This document shows, piece after piece, positions 35,301 to 43,803 of a stretch of DNA of 64,000 nt (position 1 is its first letter; every line of letters begins with the position of its first letter). The DNA is taken from assembly GCF_900091445.1 (NCBI RefSeq), contig NZ_LT607733.1, positions 2,620,501 through 2,684,500 on the forward strand, given 5' to 3'. Source of the DNA: Micromonospora echinofusca (GTDB taxonomy: Bacteria > Actinomycetota > Actinomycetes > Mycobacteriales > Micromonosporaceae). The notes below the pieces were generated by a model that made no database searches, was not told the DNA's origin, and saw nothing but the letters and a program-made list of their open reading frames with translations. Position numbers and translations under genes: made by a program.

Positions 35301-35345
35301 CCGCGTCTCCTTCACCGGTCGGAAGGCCGACCGTACCCGTCACCA

Positions 35346-35362
35346 CCGGAAAACGTCCGGAA
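35346..35362. promoter_or_regulatory. LacI-type operator, lacI-proximal copy
   Basis: CCGGAAAACGTCCGGAA: two CCGGAA boxes eleven bases apart, which also form the inverted repeat CCGGA-AAACG-TCCGG. It lies between the lacI start and the operon promoter, suggesting autoregulation. Confidence 0.45.
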
Positions 35363-35406
35363 CGGCGGGGCCGCTCCATCGGCCCATCTTGCCCCACGAT
35401 CGGGGG

Positions 35407-35463
35407 TTGACGACACGGCAGGTCGGTTCTAGCGTTCGGACGAGTTACGGAAGTATTCCGGAA
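35407..35463 (+). promoter_or_regulatory. Promoter and operator of the sugar operon
   Basis: TTGACG (35407-35412), exactly 17 bases, then TAGCGT (35430-35435). Transcription would start near 35442. Immediately downstream is an operator: ACGGAA (35447-35452) and CCGGAA (35458-35463), eleven bases apart, including the palindrome CGGAA-GTA-TTCCG (35448-35460). A repressor bound here would block RNA polymerase. Confidence 0.65.
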
Positions 35464-35537
35464 ACTTGTCGGACACCTTTCGGTCGTCGCGCCGGCGGCG
35501 ACGTCCCCCACCACACCCCCACCACGAGAGGTCGATC

Positions 35538-36836
35538 ATGACTGTACGTACGCGGCTCGCCCGCGTCGTCGCGCTCGGCGCCGCACTGGCGCTGGCGCTG
35601 CCACTGACCGCCTGCGGCGACGGTGACTCGGCGGCCGGCCAGGACGAGATCCGCATCCTGGTGTACGGCGACGCCACCAACAAGGTCGAGAAGCAGCTCG
35701 TCGACACGTTCAACAAGACGTCGAAGGTCAAGGCGGTGCTGGACACCATCCCCGGCGCCGACTACCAGACCAAGCTCCAGACGATCATCAACACCAAGCA
35801 GGCGCCGGACGTCTTCTTCAACTGGGGCGGCGGCAGCATCACCCCGTTCGTCAAGGCCGACCTGCTGCTGCCGCTCGACGACATGATCGCCAAGGACCCG
35901 GGGCTGAAGGCCAACTTCCTGCCCTCGGTCTTCAACACCGCCGTGGTCGACGGCAAGGCGTACGGGGTGCCGATGCGCGGCACCCAGCCGGTGCTGCTGT
36001 TCCACAACAAGAAGGTCCTCGCCGACGCCGGCATCACCCCGCCGAAGACGTGGGACGACCTGCTGGCGGCCGTGAAGACCCTCAAGGGCAAGGGGATCAC
36101 CCCGATCGCCCTCGGCGGCGGCGACCAGTGGCCCACCCAGATGTGGTACCAGTACCTCTACGACCGGGTGGCCGGCCCCGAGCTGTTCGCCAAGGCGCTC
36201 GGCGGCGACAAGAGCGCCTGGGAGAGCCCGGAGAGCCGCCGCGCCCTGGAGCTGCTGCGGCAGCTGACCGACGCCGGCGCGTTCGGCACCAACTTCGACT
36301 CGGTCAAGTTCACCGACGGCGGCTCTCCGGCGCTGCTGTCCAGCGGCAAGGCCGGCTTCGAACTGATGGGCTCCTGGAACTACTCGACCCACAACGACGC
36401 CAACCCGACCTTCGCCGCCGAGGGCCTCGGCTGGAGCGCCTTCCCGAGCGTCCCGGGCGGCAAGGGCGACCCGCGCAACGTGGTCGGCAACACCAACAAC
36501 TTCTACTCCGTGCTGAAGAAGACCAAGCACCCGGAGGCGGTGGCCGAGTTCCTCAAGCTCCAGTACTCCGACGAGTTCGTCCAGGCGCAGCTCGCCATCG
36601 GCAACCTGCCCACCACCACCAACACCGAGAAGTTCCTCGACGGCGCCACGAACCCCGACTACCTGAAGTACCAGTTCACCCTGGTCAAGGAGGCCCCGAG
36701 CTTCCAGCTCTCCTGGGACCAGGCGTACCCGCCGGCCGCGACCACGACCATCCACCAGGCGGTGCAGCAGTACTGCAACGGCCGGATGGACGCCGCCGGC
36801 TTCATCAAGGCCATGCAGTCCCTCCAGGCGGGCTGA
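35538..36836 (+). CDS. Sugar ABC transporter substrate-binding lipoprotein
   Basis: A 432-residue family 1 extracellular solute-binding protein. Lipoprotein signal peptide with lipobox LTAC, Cys26. Conserved parts are IRILVYGDATNKVEKQLVDT, VLLFHNKKVLADAGITPPKTW and AGFELMGSWNYSTHNDANPT, with aromatic residues likely to stack on sugars. ATG 35538 has GAGAGG upstream. It is first in an operon with two permeases, GH3 and CE7 enzymes; those suggest acetylated xylo-oligosaccharide as ligand, but this is inference. No ATPase gene is present, so a shared MsiK-type ATPase elsewhere is likely. Confidence 0.94.
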   Translation: MTVRTRLARVVALGAALALALPLTACGDGDSAAGQDEIRILVYGDATNKVEKQLVDTFNKTSKVKAVLDTIPGADYQTKLQTIINTKQAPDVFFNWGGGSITPFVKADLLLPLDDMIAKDPGLKANFLPSVFNTAVVDGKAYGVPMRGTQPVLLFHNKKVLADAGITPPKTWDDLLAAVKTLKGKGITPIALGGGDQWPTQMWYQYLYDRVAGPELFAKALGGDKSAWESPESRRALELLRQLTDAGAFGTNFDSVKFTDGGSPALLSSGKAGFELMGSWNYSTHNDANPTFAAEGLGWSAFPSVPGGKGDPRNVVGNTNNFYSVLKKTKHPEAVAEFLKLQYSDEFVQAQLAIGNLPTTTNTEKFLDGATNPDYLKYQFTLVKEAPSFQLSWDQAYPPAATTTIHQAVQQYCNGRMDAAGFIKAMQSLQAG

Positions 36837-36844
36837 GCGCGACC

Positions 36845-37789
36845 ATGTCCACCACCACCCTCGCCGCCCCCACCGTGACGGAGCAGCGACGGGCCCGACG
36901 ACGCCCGGGCGGCGGCCCCACCCTCAGCCGCCCGGGCTTCGCCTGGGCCCTGCCCGCGACCCTGTTCTTCGGGCTCTTCGCGCTCGCCCCGCTGGTCCTC
37001 GTGGTCGTGCTCAGCTTCACCAGCTGGGCCGGCCTCGGCTCGCCGGAGTTCGTCGGGCTGGACAACTGGCAGCGACTGGCCCGCGACCCAGTCATGATCA
37101 ACAGCCTGTGGTTGAGCGTCCTGCTCACCGCCCTCGGGGTGCTGGTGCAGACGCCGCTGAGCCTGCTGATCGGCGTGTGGGCGGCCGGGCCGCAGCGCAA
37201 CCGGGCCGTGCTGTCCGCCATCTTCTTCCTCCCGCTGCTGCTGTCGGCGACCGCCGTGTCGGTGCTGTGGCGGGCGCTGCTCGACCCGAACTTCGGCGTG
37301 CCGGGCCAGGCCCCGTGGCTGTTCGGCGACGGCAACCTCTTCGGCAGCCGCACGGGCGCGATCGCCGTGTTGGTCTTCGTCAGCAGCTGGCAGTTCATCC
37401 CGTTCCACGCGTTGATCTACCAGGGCGCGGCCCGCGCCGTGCCGGCGGTGCTCTACCAGGCCGCCGAGGTCGACGGGGCCAGCCGGTGGGGGCAGTTCCG
37501 CCACGTCACCCTGCCGCAACTGCGCAACGCCATGATCACCTCGGTGGTGCTCATGGTCGTCGGCGGGCTGACCACCTTCGACACCGTGCTGATCCTCACC
37601 CAGGGCGGGCCGGGCACCGACACCACCATCACCGCCTACCACATGTACGAGCAGGCGTTCCGCAGCTTCGACTTCGGTGCCGGCGCGGCCATCGCCCTGC
37701 TGCTCGTCGTCGTCGCCACCGTCATCTCGCTGATCGTGGTCCGGGTCTCCGGCTACGACAGGATGCGCTCCACGATGGAGGGTCTGTGA
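36845..37789 (+). CDS. Sugar ABC transporter permease, MalF/UgpA type
   Basis: A 314-residue permease with six main helices. The EAA loop that contacts the ATPase is EVDGASRWGQFRHVTLPQL (about 207-225). The first helix is ALPATLFFGLFALAPLVLVV. ATG 36845 lies nine bases after the binding-protein stop. Stop and next start overlap by four bases. It forms a pair with the following permease in the sugar importer. Confidence 0.94.
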   Translation: MSTTTLAAPTVTEQRRARRRPGGGPTLSRPGFAWALPATLFFGLFALAPLVLVVVLSFTSWAGLGSPEFVGLDNWQRLARDPVMINSLWLSVLLTALGVLVQTPLSLLIGVWAAGPQRNRAVLSAIFFLPLLLSATAVSVLWRALLDPNFGVPGQAPWLFGDGNLFGSRTGAIAVLVFVSSWQFIPFHALIYQGAARAVPAVLYQAAEVDGASRWGQFRHVTLPQLRNAMITSVVLMVVGGLTTFDTVLILTQGGPGTDTTITAYHMYEQAFRSFDFGAGAAIALLLVVVATVISLIVVRVSGYDRMRSTMEGL

Positions 37790-38607
37790 AGCGGCACCGT
37801 CCCAACTGGCTCGCCGGGATCGGCGCCGTGGCCTGGCTGCTCCTGGTCGGCCTGCCGATCTACGTCATGCTGGCGATCACCGTGCAGACCCGCGAGGGGT
37901 ACGGCCGCAACGGCCCCATCGCCCTGCCCGACACCTTCACCCTGGACAACTACACCGGCGCCTTCGACGAGGGCTTCGGCCGCTACCTGGTCAACACCCT
38001 GGTGGTGACGGCGAGCGTGGTGGCCATCGTGCTGCTGCTCGTGCCCCCGCTGGCGTACGCCATCGTGCGCAGCCGCAGCCGGCTCACCTCCGGTGTGTTC
38101 CGGCTGTTCCTGCTGGGCCTGGCGATCCCCGCGCAGGCGGTCATCGTGCCGATCTTCTACCTGATCAGCAAGGCCGGGCTCTACGACAACCTCGTCGGCG
38201 TCATCCTGCCCACCGCCGCCTTCTCGCTGCCGGTGTGCGCGCTGATCCTCAGCGGTGTCATGCGCGACATCACCCCCGACCTGTACGAGGCGATGGCCAT
38301 CGACGGCGCCGGCCCCGCCCGGGTGTTCCGCCAGCTGGTGCTGCCGCTGTCGCGCGGTGGGATCGCCACGATCGCGGTCTTCTCCGCCCTACAGGCGTGG
38401 AACGGCTTCCTCTTCCCGCTGATCCTCACCCAGTCCGACTCCACCAAGGTGATCACCCTCGGCCTCTACAACTTCCAGACGCAGTACGGGATCAACATTC
38501 CCGGCCTGCTCGCCGCGGTCGTGCTGTCGATGGTGCCCGTCCTGCTCGTCTATCTGTTCGCCCGGCGGGCCCTGGTGCAGGGGCTGATGGGCGTCGGAGG
38601 AAAGTGA
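37786..38607 (+). CDS. Sugar ABC transporter permease, MalG/UgpE type
   Basis: A 273-residue permease with six helices and the EAA loop YEAMAIDGAGPARVFRQLVL (about 166-185). GTG 37786 overlaps the previous stop (GTGA), with GGAGGG upstream. The C-terminal AGxxxG-like end RRALVQGLMGVGGK is usual for this subunit. Completes the membrane part of the importer. Confidence 0.94.
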   Translation: MKRHRPNWLAGIGAVAWLLLVGLPIYVMLAITVQTREGYGRNGPIALPDTFTLDNYTGAFDEGFGRYLVNTLVVTASVVAIVLLLVPPLAYAIVRSRSRLTSGVFRLFLLGLAIPAQAVIVPIFYLISKAGLYDNLVGVILPTAAFSLPVCALILSGVMRDITPDLYEAMAIDGAGPARVFRQLVLPLSRGGIATIAVFSALQAWNGFLFPLILTQSDSTKVITLGLYNFQTQYGINIPGLLAAVVLSMVPVLLVYLFARRALVQGLMGVGGK

Positions 38608-40982
38608 CCGACAACGTGACCCTCGACATCGCCCCCGGCACCGCGACCTGGACCGACCCGACCCTCGACCTCGCGACCCGCGTCGACGCCCTGGTCGCCG
38701 CGATGACCCTGCCGGAGAAGGTGGCCCAGCTCTACGGCGTCTGGGTCGGCGCCGCCGCCGACGGGGGAGAGGTCGCGCCGTACCAGCACGACATGGAGGA
38801 ACCGGTCGACCTGGACGACCTGCTGGACGCCGGCCTCGGCCAGCTCACCCGCCCGTTCGGCACCGCGCCCGTCGACCCCGCGCTCGGCGCGCTGTCGCTG
38901 CTACGGACCCAGCAGCGCGTCGCCGCCGCCAACCGGTTCGGCATCCCGGCCATGGCGCACGAGGAGTGCCTGGCCGGCTTCGCCGCCTGGGGCGCGACCG
39001 CGTACCCCGTGCCGCTGTCCTGGGGCGCCACCTTCGACCCGGAGCTGATCGGGCGGATGGCCGCCGCCATCGGCGCCGACCTGCGCCGCGTCGGCGTGCA
39101 CCAGGGGCTGGCGCCGGTGCTCGACGTGGTGCGCGACGCGCGCTGGGGGCGGGTCGAGGAGACCATCGGGGAGGACCCCTACCTGGTGGGCACCATCGCC
39201 ACCGCGTACGTGCGGGGGCTGGAGTCCGCCGGCGTGGTGGCCACCCTCAAGCACTTCGCCGGCTACTCCGCCTCCCGGGGCGGACGCAACCTGGCGCCGG
39301 TGCCGATGGGCCCCCGTGAGCGCGCGGACGTGATCCTCCCGCCGTTCGAGATGGCGGTACGCGAGGGCGGCGCGCGGTCGGTGATGCACGCCTACACCGA
39401 CACCGACGGGATGCCCTCGGCGGCGGACGAGCAGTTGTTGACCGGCCTGCTCCGCGACGCCTGGGGCTTCGCGGGCACCGTGGTGGCCGACTACTTCGGC
39501 ATCGCCTTCCTGCACACCCTGCACGGGGTGGCCGGCGGCTGGGCCGAGGCGGCGGCCGAGGCCCTGGCCGCCGGCGTGGACGTGGAGCTGCCCACGGTGA
39601 AGACCTTCGGCGAGCCGCTGCGCGAGGCGCTCGCGGCCGGGGCGGTGCCGGAGGCGCTGATCGACCGGGCGGTGCGCCGGGTGCTGACGCAGAAGGCGCA
39701 GCTCGGCCTCCTCGACGCCGACTGGAGCCCGGTGCCGGCCGCGCTGGCCGGCGCCGACCTGTCCGACCCGGACGCGCTGCGCGGCACCGTCGACCTGGAC
39801 CCGCCGGCCAACCGGGCGCTGGCCCGCGAGGTCGCCGAGCGTTCCGTGGTGCTGCTGGCCAACGACGGCATCCTGCCGCTCGACCGGCCGGCCCGCATCG
39901 CGCTGGTCGGTCCGCAGGCGGAGAGCCCCACGGCGGTGCTCGGCTGCTACTCGTTCCCGGCCCACGTCGGCTCACGCCACCCCGAGGTGCCCGTCGGCAT
40001 CGAGCTGCCCACCCTGGCGGCGGCGCTGCGCGCCGAGTTCCCGGACAGCGTCGTGGTCACCGTGGCCGGCGTCTGCGTCGACGGCGACGACACCGGCGGG
40101 GTGCCGGCGGCCGTCGAGGCGGCGCGGGGCGCGGACGTCGTGGTCGCCGCGCTCGGCGACCGGGCGGGCCTGTTCGGGCGGGGCACCAGCGGCGAGGGCT
40201 GCGACGCCGAGTCGCTGGCCCTGCCCGGGGCGCAGCAGCACCTGCTCGACGCGCTGCTGGACACCGGCACGCCCGTGGTGGTGACGCTGCTCGCCGGGCG
40301 CCCCTACGCGCTGGGCCGGGCGGTGACCGAGGCCGCGGCGATCGTGCAGTCCTTCTTCCCCGGCGAGGAGGGCACCCCGGCCATCGCCGGCGTACTCGGC
40401 GGCCGGATCGACCCGCAGGGGCGGCTGCCGGTCAGCGTGCCCCGTGGGCCGGGCGCGCAGCCGACCACCTACCTGTCGGCCCGGCTGGGCCAGGCCAGCG
40501 ACGTCTCCAACGTCGACCCGACGCCCGCGTACGGCTTCGGGCACGGCCTCGGCTACACCACGTTCGACTGGTCGGGCCTGGTGCTCGACGAGCCGGTCGC
40601 GGCGACCGACGGGGAGCTGCGGCTGCACTTCGAAGTGCGCAACACCGGCTCCCGGTGGGGCAGCGAGGTGGTGCAGGTGTACGCCCACGATCCGGTGGCC
40701 TCGGTGGTCCAGCCCGTGCAGCGCCTCGTCGGCTACCTGCGGGTGCCGCTGGAGGCGGGCGCGGCCTGCCGGATCGACCTGGCGGTGCCGGCCGACCTGT
40801 TCTCGTTCACCGGGCGCGACGGGCGGCGCGTGGTCGAGCCGGGCGAGCTGGAGCTGCGGCTGGCGGCGTCCAGCACCGACCATCGGCTCGTGGCGGCGGT
40901 CGCGCTGCGTGGTCCGGCCCGACACGTCGACCACACCCGGCGGCTGCACCCCCGCTTCGCCGTCACGCCGTCGGCCGGCTGA
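38604..40982 (+). CDS. Glycoside hydrolase family 3 (probable beta-xylosidase/beta-glucosidase)
   Basis: A 792-residue cytoplasmic GH3 enzyme with no signal peptide. The N-terminal TIM-barrel domain includes RWGRVEETIGEDPYLVGTIA, TLKHFAGYSASRGGRNLAP and the nucleophile motif GTVVADYFG, with Asp296 as catalytic base. An alpha/beta sandwich (about 400-620) and a C-terminal Fn3-like domain (about 660-760) follow. GTG 38604 overlaps the permease stop (GTGA), with GGAGG upstream. It hydrolyses oligosaccharides after import. The tail-to-tail placement with an acetylxylan-type esterase favours xylo-oligosaccharides over cellobiose; only activity tests can decide. Confidence 0.9.
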   Translation: MTDNVTLDIAPGTATWTDPTLDLATRVDALVAAMTLPEKVAQLYGVWVGAAADGGEVAPYQHDMEEPVDLDDLLDAGLGQLTRPFGTAPVDPALGALSLLRTQQRVAAANRFGIPAMAHEECLAGFAAWGATAYPVPLSWGATFDPELIGRMAAAIGADLRRVGVHQGLAPVLDVVRDARWGRVEETIGEDPYLVGTIATAYVRGLESAGVVATLKHFAGYSASRGGRNLAPVPMGPRERADVILPPFEMAVREGGARSVMHAYTDTDGMPSAADEQLLTGLLRDAWGFAGTVVADYFGIAFLHTLHGVAGGWAEAAAEALAAGVDVELPTVKTFGEPLREALAAGAVPEALIDRAVRRVLTQKAQLGLLDADWSPVPAALAGADLSDPDALRGTVDLDPPANRALAREVAERSVVLLANDGILPLDRPARIALVGPQAESPTAVLGCYSFPAHVGSRHPEVPVGIELPTLAAALRAEFPDSVVVTVAGVCVDGDDTGGVPAAVEAARGADVVVAALGDRAGLFGRGTSGEGCDAESLALPGAQQHLLDALLDTGTPVVVTLLAGRPYALGRAVTEAAAIVQSFFPGEEGTPAIAGVLGGRIDPQGRLPVSVPRGPGAQPTTYLSARLGQASDVSNVDPTPAYGFGHGLGYTTFDWSGLVLDEPVAATDGELRLHFEVRNTGSRWGSEVVQVYAHDPVASVVQPVQRLVGYLRVPLEAGAACRIDLAVPADLFSFTGRDGRRVVEPGELELRLAASSTDHRLVAAVALRGPARHVDHTRRLHPRFAVTPSAG

Positions 40983-40985
40983 GCG

Positions 40986-42065
40986 GTGGCCCTCACCGAC
41001 CTGCCCGAGGAGCAGTTGCGGGCGTACCGGGGTCAGGTGGCGGAGCCGGCGGACTTCGACCGGTTCTGGGCGGACACGATCGCCGAGGCCCGGGAGTGTG
41101 GCTGGCCGGTGCGCGTCGAGCCGGTGCCCACCGGGCTGGCCACGATCGACGTGCACGACGTGACCTTCCCCGGGTTCGCCGGGCAACCGGTGCGGGCCTG
41201 GCTGCGGCTGCCGCGCGGCGTCGAGCCGCCGCTGCCCACCGTCGTGCAGTACGCCGGCTACGGCGGCGGCCGGGGCCAACCGCTGGAGAACCTGCTCTGG
41301 GCCTCGGCCGGCTTCGCGCACCTGCAGATGGACACCCGGGGGCAGGGGGCGGGCTGGGCCCGGGGGGACACCCCGGATCCGGCCGCCGCCGGTCCCGAGG
41401 CGCCCGGGGTGCTCACCCGGGGCGTGACGGACCCCCGTACGTACTACTACCGGCGGTTCCTGACCGACGCGGTGCGGGCGGTGGACGCGGCCCGGACCCT
41501 GCCGGCGGTCGATCCGGCGCGGGTCGCGGTCCTCGGGCACAGCCAGGGCGGGGCGGCGGCGCTCGCCGTGGCGGCGCTGCGGCCCGACCTGCGGGCCGTC
41601 GTGGCCGGCGTGCCCTTCCTGTGCGACATCCCGCGCGCGATCACGGTCACCGACGCGTACCCCTACCGGGAGGTCCGTGACTTCCTGGCGATCCACCGGC
41701 ACGCCGAGGAGCGGGTGCTGGCCACCCTGGCCTACGTCGACGGGGTCAACTTCGCCAGCCGGTGCCACCTGCCGGCCCGCTTCTCCGTCGCGCTGATGGA
41801 CGAGATCGTGCCGCCGTCGACCGTCTTCGCCGCCGTCAACGCCTGGCGGGGACCGACGGAGGTGTCGGTCTGGCGGTACAACGGTCACGAGGCCGGCGGG
41901 ATCGACGACGACGAGGCGGCCGTGCGCTTCCTGCGCGTACACCTCTCGCCGGACCGGGCGCCCGACGGCCCGCAGCCTGATAGACAGGGGGCGTGGCCAG
42001 CCCAGCGCGGATCCGCCGGCGAACCGCGACCGCCCGTGGGCGGGCCGTCGCGGCGGCCGTCGTGA
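40986..42065 (+). CDS. Acetyl esterase of family CE7 (acetyl-xylan / cephalosporin C deacetylase type)
   Basis: A 359-residue alpha/beta hydrolase of the CE7 family. The catalytic triad can be placed: Ser186 in GHSQGG, Asp272 in LMDEIVPPS, His301 in YNGHEAGG. The N-terminus PADFDRFWADTIAEA and QMDTRGQGAGWARGD are diagnostic. It would remove acetyl groups from imported sugars before GH3 cleavage. GTG 40986 is four bases after the GH3 stop. Odd point: the frame runs about 30 residues past the family's normal end and overlaps the next gene by 73 bases; the extra tail is Pro/Arg-rich and probably without function. Confidence 0.9.
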   Translation: MALTDLPEEQLRAYRGQVAEPADFDRFWADTIAEARECGWPVRVEPVPTGLATIDVHDVTFPGFAGQPVRAWLRLPRGVEPPLPTVVQYAGYGGGRGQPLENLLWASAGFAHLQMDTRGQGAGWARGDTPDPAAAGPEAPGVLTRGVTDPRTYYYRRFLTDAVRAVDAARTLPAVDPARVAVLGHSQGGAAALAVAALRPDLRAVVAGVPFLCDIPRAITVTDAYPYREVRDFLAIHRHAEERVLATLAYVDGVNFASRCHLPARFSVALMDEIVPPSTVFAAVNAWRGPTEVSVWRYNGHEAGGIDDDEAAVRFLRVHLSPDRAPDGPQPDRQGAWPAQRGSAGEPRPPVGGPSRRPS

Positions 42066-42916
42066 TCGTGGCGCTCGCGCCCGGCTGCACCCGGCCCGCG
42101 CCGTCGCCGTCGCCGTCCGCCGTGCCGCCACCGGCCACCTCACCGACGCCGCCACCGTCCGCCCCGCCACCGTCCGCCCCGCAGACGTCGGCGTCGGCGG
42201 GCACGCCGCGCGGGCCGGGCCTCGTCGTCCTCAGCGACGTCGACCCGCGCATCCGCACCGACATCCGGTACGCGGGCGCGCACAACTTCGTCGGACGCCC
42301 GGTCGCCGGCTATGCCGAACCCCTCTGCCTGCTCAGCCGGCCGGCCGCCGAGGCGCTGCGCCGGGTGCAGGACGCCGCGCTGGCCCGGGGCCGCAGCCTG
42401 AAGGTGTACGACTGCTACCGCCCCCGCCGGGCCGCCGACGACTTCGTCGAGTGGGCCGGGCAGCCGGGCGAGCAGCGGATGAAGGCCGAGTTCTATCCCC
42501 GGGTGGCCAAGTCCGAGCTGTTCGACGAGGGCTACATCGGCGCCCCCACCGCCCACAGTCGGGGCAGCACGCTCGACCTGACCCTGGTCGACGTGCCGAC
42601 CCCCACCCAGCCCCCGTACGCCCCGGGCCAGCCCCTGGTCTCCTGCACCGCCCCGAAGGGCCAGCGGTTCGCGGACAACGGCGTCGACATGGGCACCGGC
42701 TTCGACTGCTTCGACCCGCTCGCGCACACCGACTCGCCGCAGGTCACCGGCGTGGCCCGGGACAACCGGCGGCTGCTGCGGCAGCTCATGACCGACGGGG
42801 GCTTCGTCAACTACGACCGCGAGTGGTGGCACTACCGCTACCGCGACGAACCCTGGCCGGACACCTACTTCGACGTGCCCGTGGCCCGCTCCTCGGCCGA
42901 GCCGGCGGGCGGCTAG
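41993..42916 (+). CDS. VanX-like D-alanyl-D-alanine dipeptidase (M15), exported
   Basis: A 307-residue secreted or lipid-anchored metallopeptidase. The N-terminus has a hydrophobic stretch ending APGC (Cys32), a weak lipobox, then a Pro/Ser-rich linker. The peptidase domain shows the VanX zinc pattern: His188 and Asp195 in AHSRGSTLDL, and Glu277 and His280 in EWWHY. Substrate Arg is likely in KVYDCYRP. GTG 41993 has AGGGGG upstream and lies inside the esterase frame. Being exported, it more likely recycles wall-derived D-Ala-D-Ala than confers vancomycin resistance; no vanH or vanA is nearby. Confidence 0.88.
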   Translation: MASPARIRRRTATARGRAVAAAVVIVALAPGCTRPAPSPSPSAVPPPATSPTPPPSAPPPSAPQTSASAGTPRGPGLVVLSDVDPRIRTDIRYAGAHNFVGRPVAGYAEPLCLLSRPAAEALRRVQDAALARGRSLKVYDCYRPRRAADDFVEWAGQPGEQRMKAEFYPRVAKSELFDEGYIGAPTAHSRGSTLDLTLVDVPTPTQPPYAPGQPLVSCTAPKGQRFADNGVDMGTGFDCFDPLAHTDSPQVTGVARDNRRLLRQLMTDGGFVNYDREWWHYRYRDEPWPDTYFDVPVARSSAEPAGG

Positions 42917-43012
42917 GGCCCCGCCTCGATGCGCGGCCGGTCGCGAGCAGCCAGCGCCGTCCGGGCTCCGCTCGAACACCGCCGCACCGCCGTCCCTCAT
43001 CAGGAGACAGAC

Positions 43013-43630
43013 TTGATCAGGCATCCGCTTTCGCTGGTCGCAGCCGCTGTTCTCGGCCTTTCCGCCGTGGCCGCACCCGCACAGGCCGCCCCGGCACCGG
43101 CCCACGTGGTGGCGCAATCCGACCTCGGCGTCCAGGTCGCCCCCACCGGCTGCACGACGTGGGTGCAGTGGGTGCAGGAGGGCGGCAACAGCTACTACTA
43201 CGGTCGCGGCAACGTGCAGTGCGCCACCGGCCGCTACAAGGTCAAGCTTCAGTGCCGCAACCTGCAGACGGGCGTGGGGTACGTCGTCTACGGCGGCTAT
43301 GCGGTGAACGCGCCGGGCACGGCCACCGCCACCTGCTACAGCGGTAACGTCGCCGAAGGCGTGTACCCCGTCGAGGACCCACTGCCCACGGCCGGCGTCA
43401 CCGGTTGCGTCTCTTGGGCGGAGTGGGTCCACCAGGGGAGCAACCACTACTACGGCCGTGGTACCGCCCAGTGCGACACCGGCACCTACCGGGTCCAGAT
43501 CCAGTGCCGCAACGCGCAGACGGGCCAGCGATACGTGGTCTACGGCCCGGCGGTCACCGCCCCCAGCATCTCCACCACCACCTGCTACCAGGGCAATGTC
43601 GCGGACGTGGTGTCGGGCGTGCCGGCGTGA
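43013..43630 (+). CDS. Secreted tandem-repeat, Cys-rich protein of unknown function
   Basis: TTG start at 43013, supported by AGGAGA six bases upstream and by a clean signal peptide (LIRHPLSLVAAAVLGLSAVA, cleavage after AQA). The mature part (about 27-205) has two homologous units of about 65-70 residues, at about 44-118 and 128-200. They share GC..W.(Q/E)WV..G.N.YYYGRG, a middle QCRN.QTG..YVVYG and an ending TCY.GNVA. Each unit has four cysteines in the same positions, so two disulfides per unit are likely. No known domain recognised. It is GC-typical, and located alone after the VanX-like gene. Confidence 0.78.
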   Translation: MIRHPLSLVAAAVLGLSAVAAPAQAAPAPAHVVAQSDLGVQVAPTGCTTWVQWVQEGGNSYYYGRGNVQCATGRYKVKLQCRNLQTGVGYVVYGGYAVNAPGTATATCYSGNVAEGVYPVEDPLPTAGVTGCVSWAEWVHQGSNHYYGRGTAQCDTGTYRVQIQCRNAQTGQRYVVYGPAVTAPSISTTTCYQGNVADVVSGVPA

Positions 43631-43709
43631 CGGCTGCCGTGGTCGCGCCGCGCCACGCCGGCTAGCTACGCCGGATCTCGACAGCCGGCGGTGTAGTCCC
43701 CTCGGTCTT

Positions 43710-43745
43710 GATACCACACAGGCATTCTTATGCCACACAGGTATC
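43710..43745. repeat. 36-base nested inverted repeat
   Basis: GATACC-acaca-GGCAT-tctt-ATGCC-acaca-GGTATC: two nested stems separated by an identical ACACA on each side, so CCACACAGG also occurs twice directly. It lies in the convergent gap between the secreted protein and the acyl-CoA dehydrogenase gene. Lower GC than its surroundings. It could terminate both transcripts or be a protein-binding site. Confidence 0.6.
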
Positions 43746-43803
43746 AGTGTTGCGGCGACAGTGGTTCATCAGCCTCACGCGCCTTCCACCGAGTTTCCCC
43801 CGC

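Noticed and set aside
41993..42916. Vancomycin-resistance vanX.
   Set aside because: Protein is exported and there are no vanH, vanA or vanRS genes next to it.
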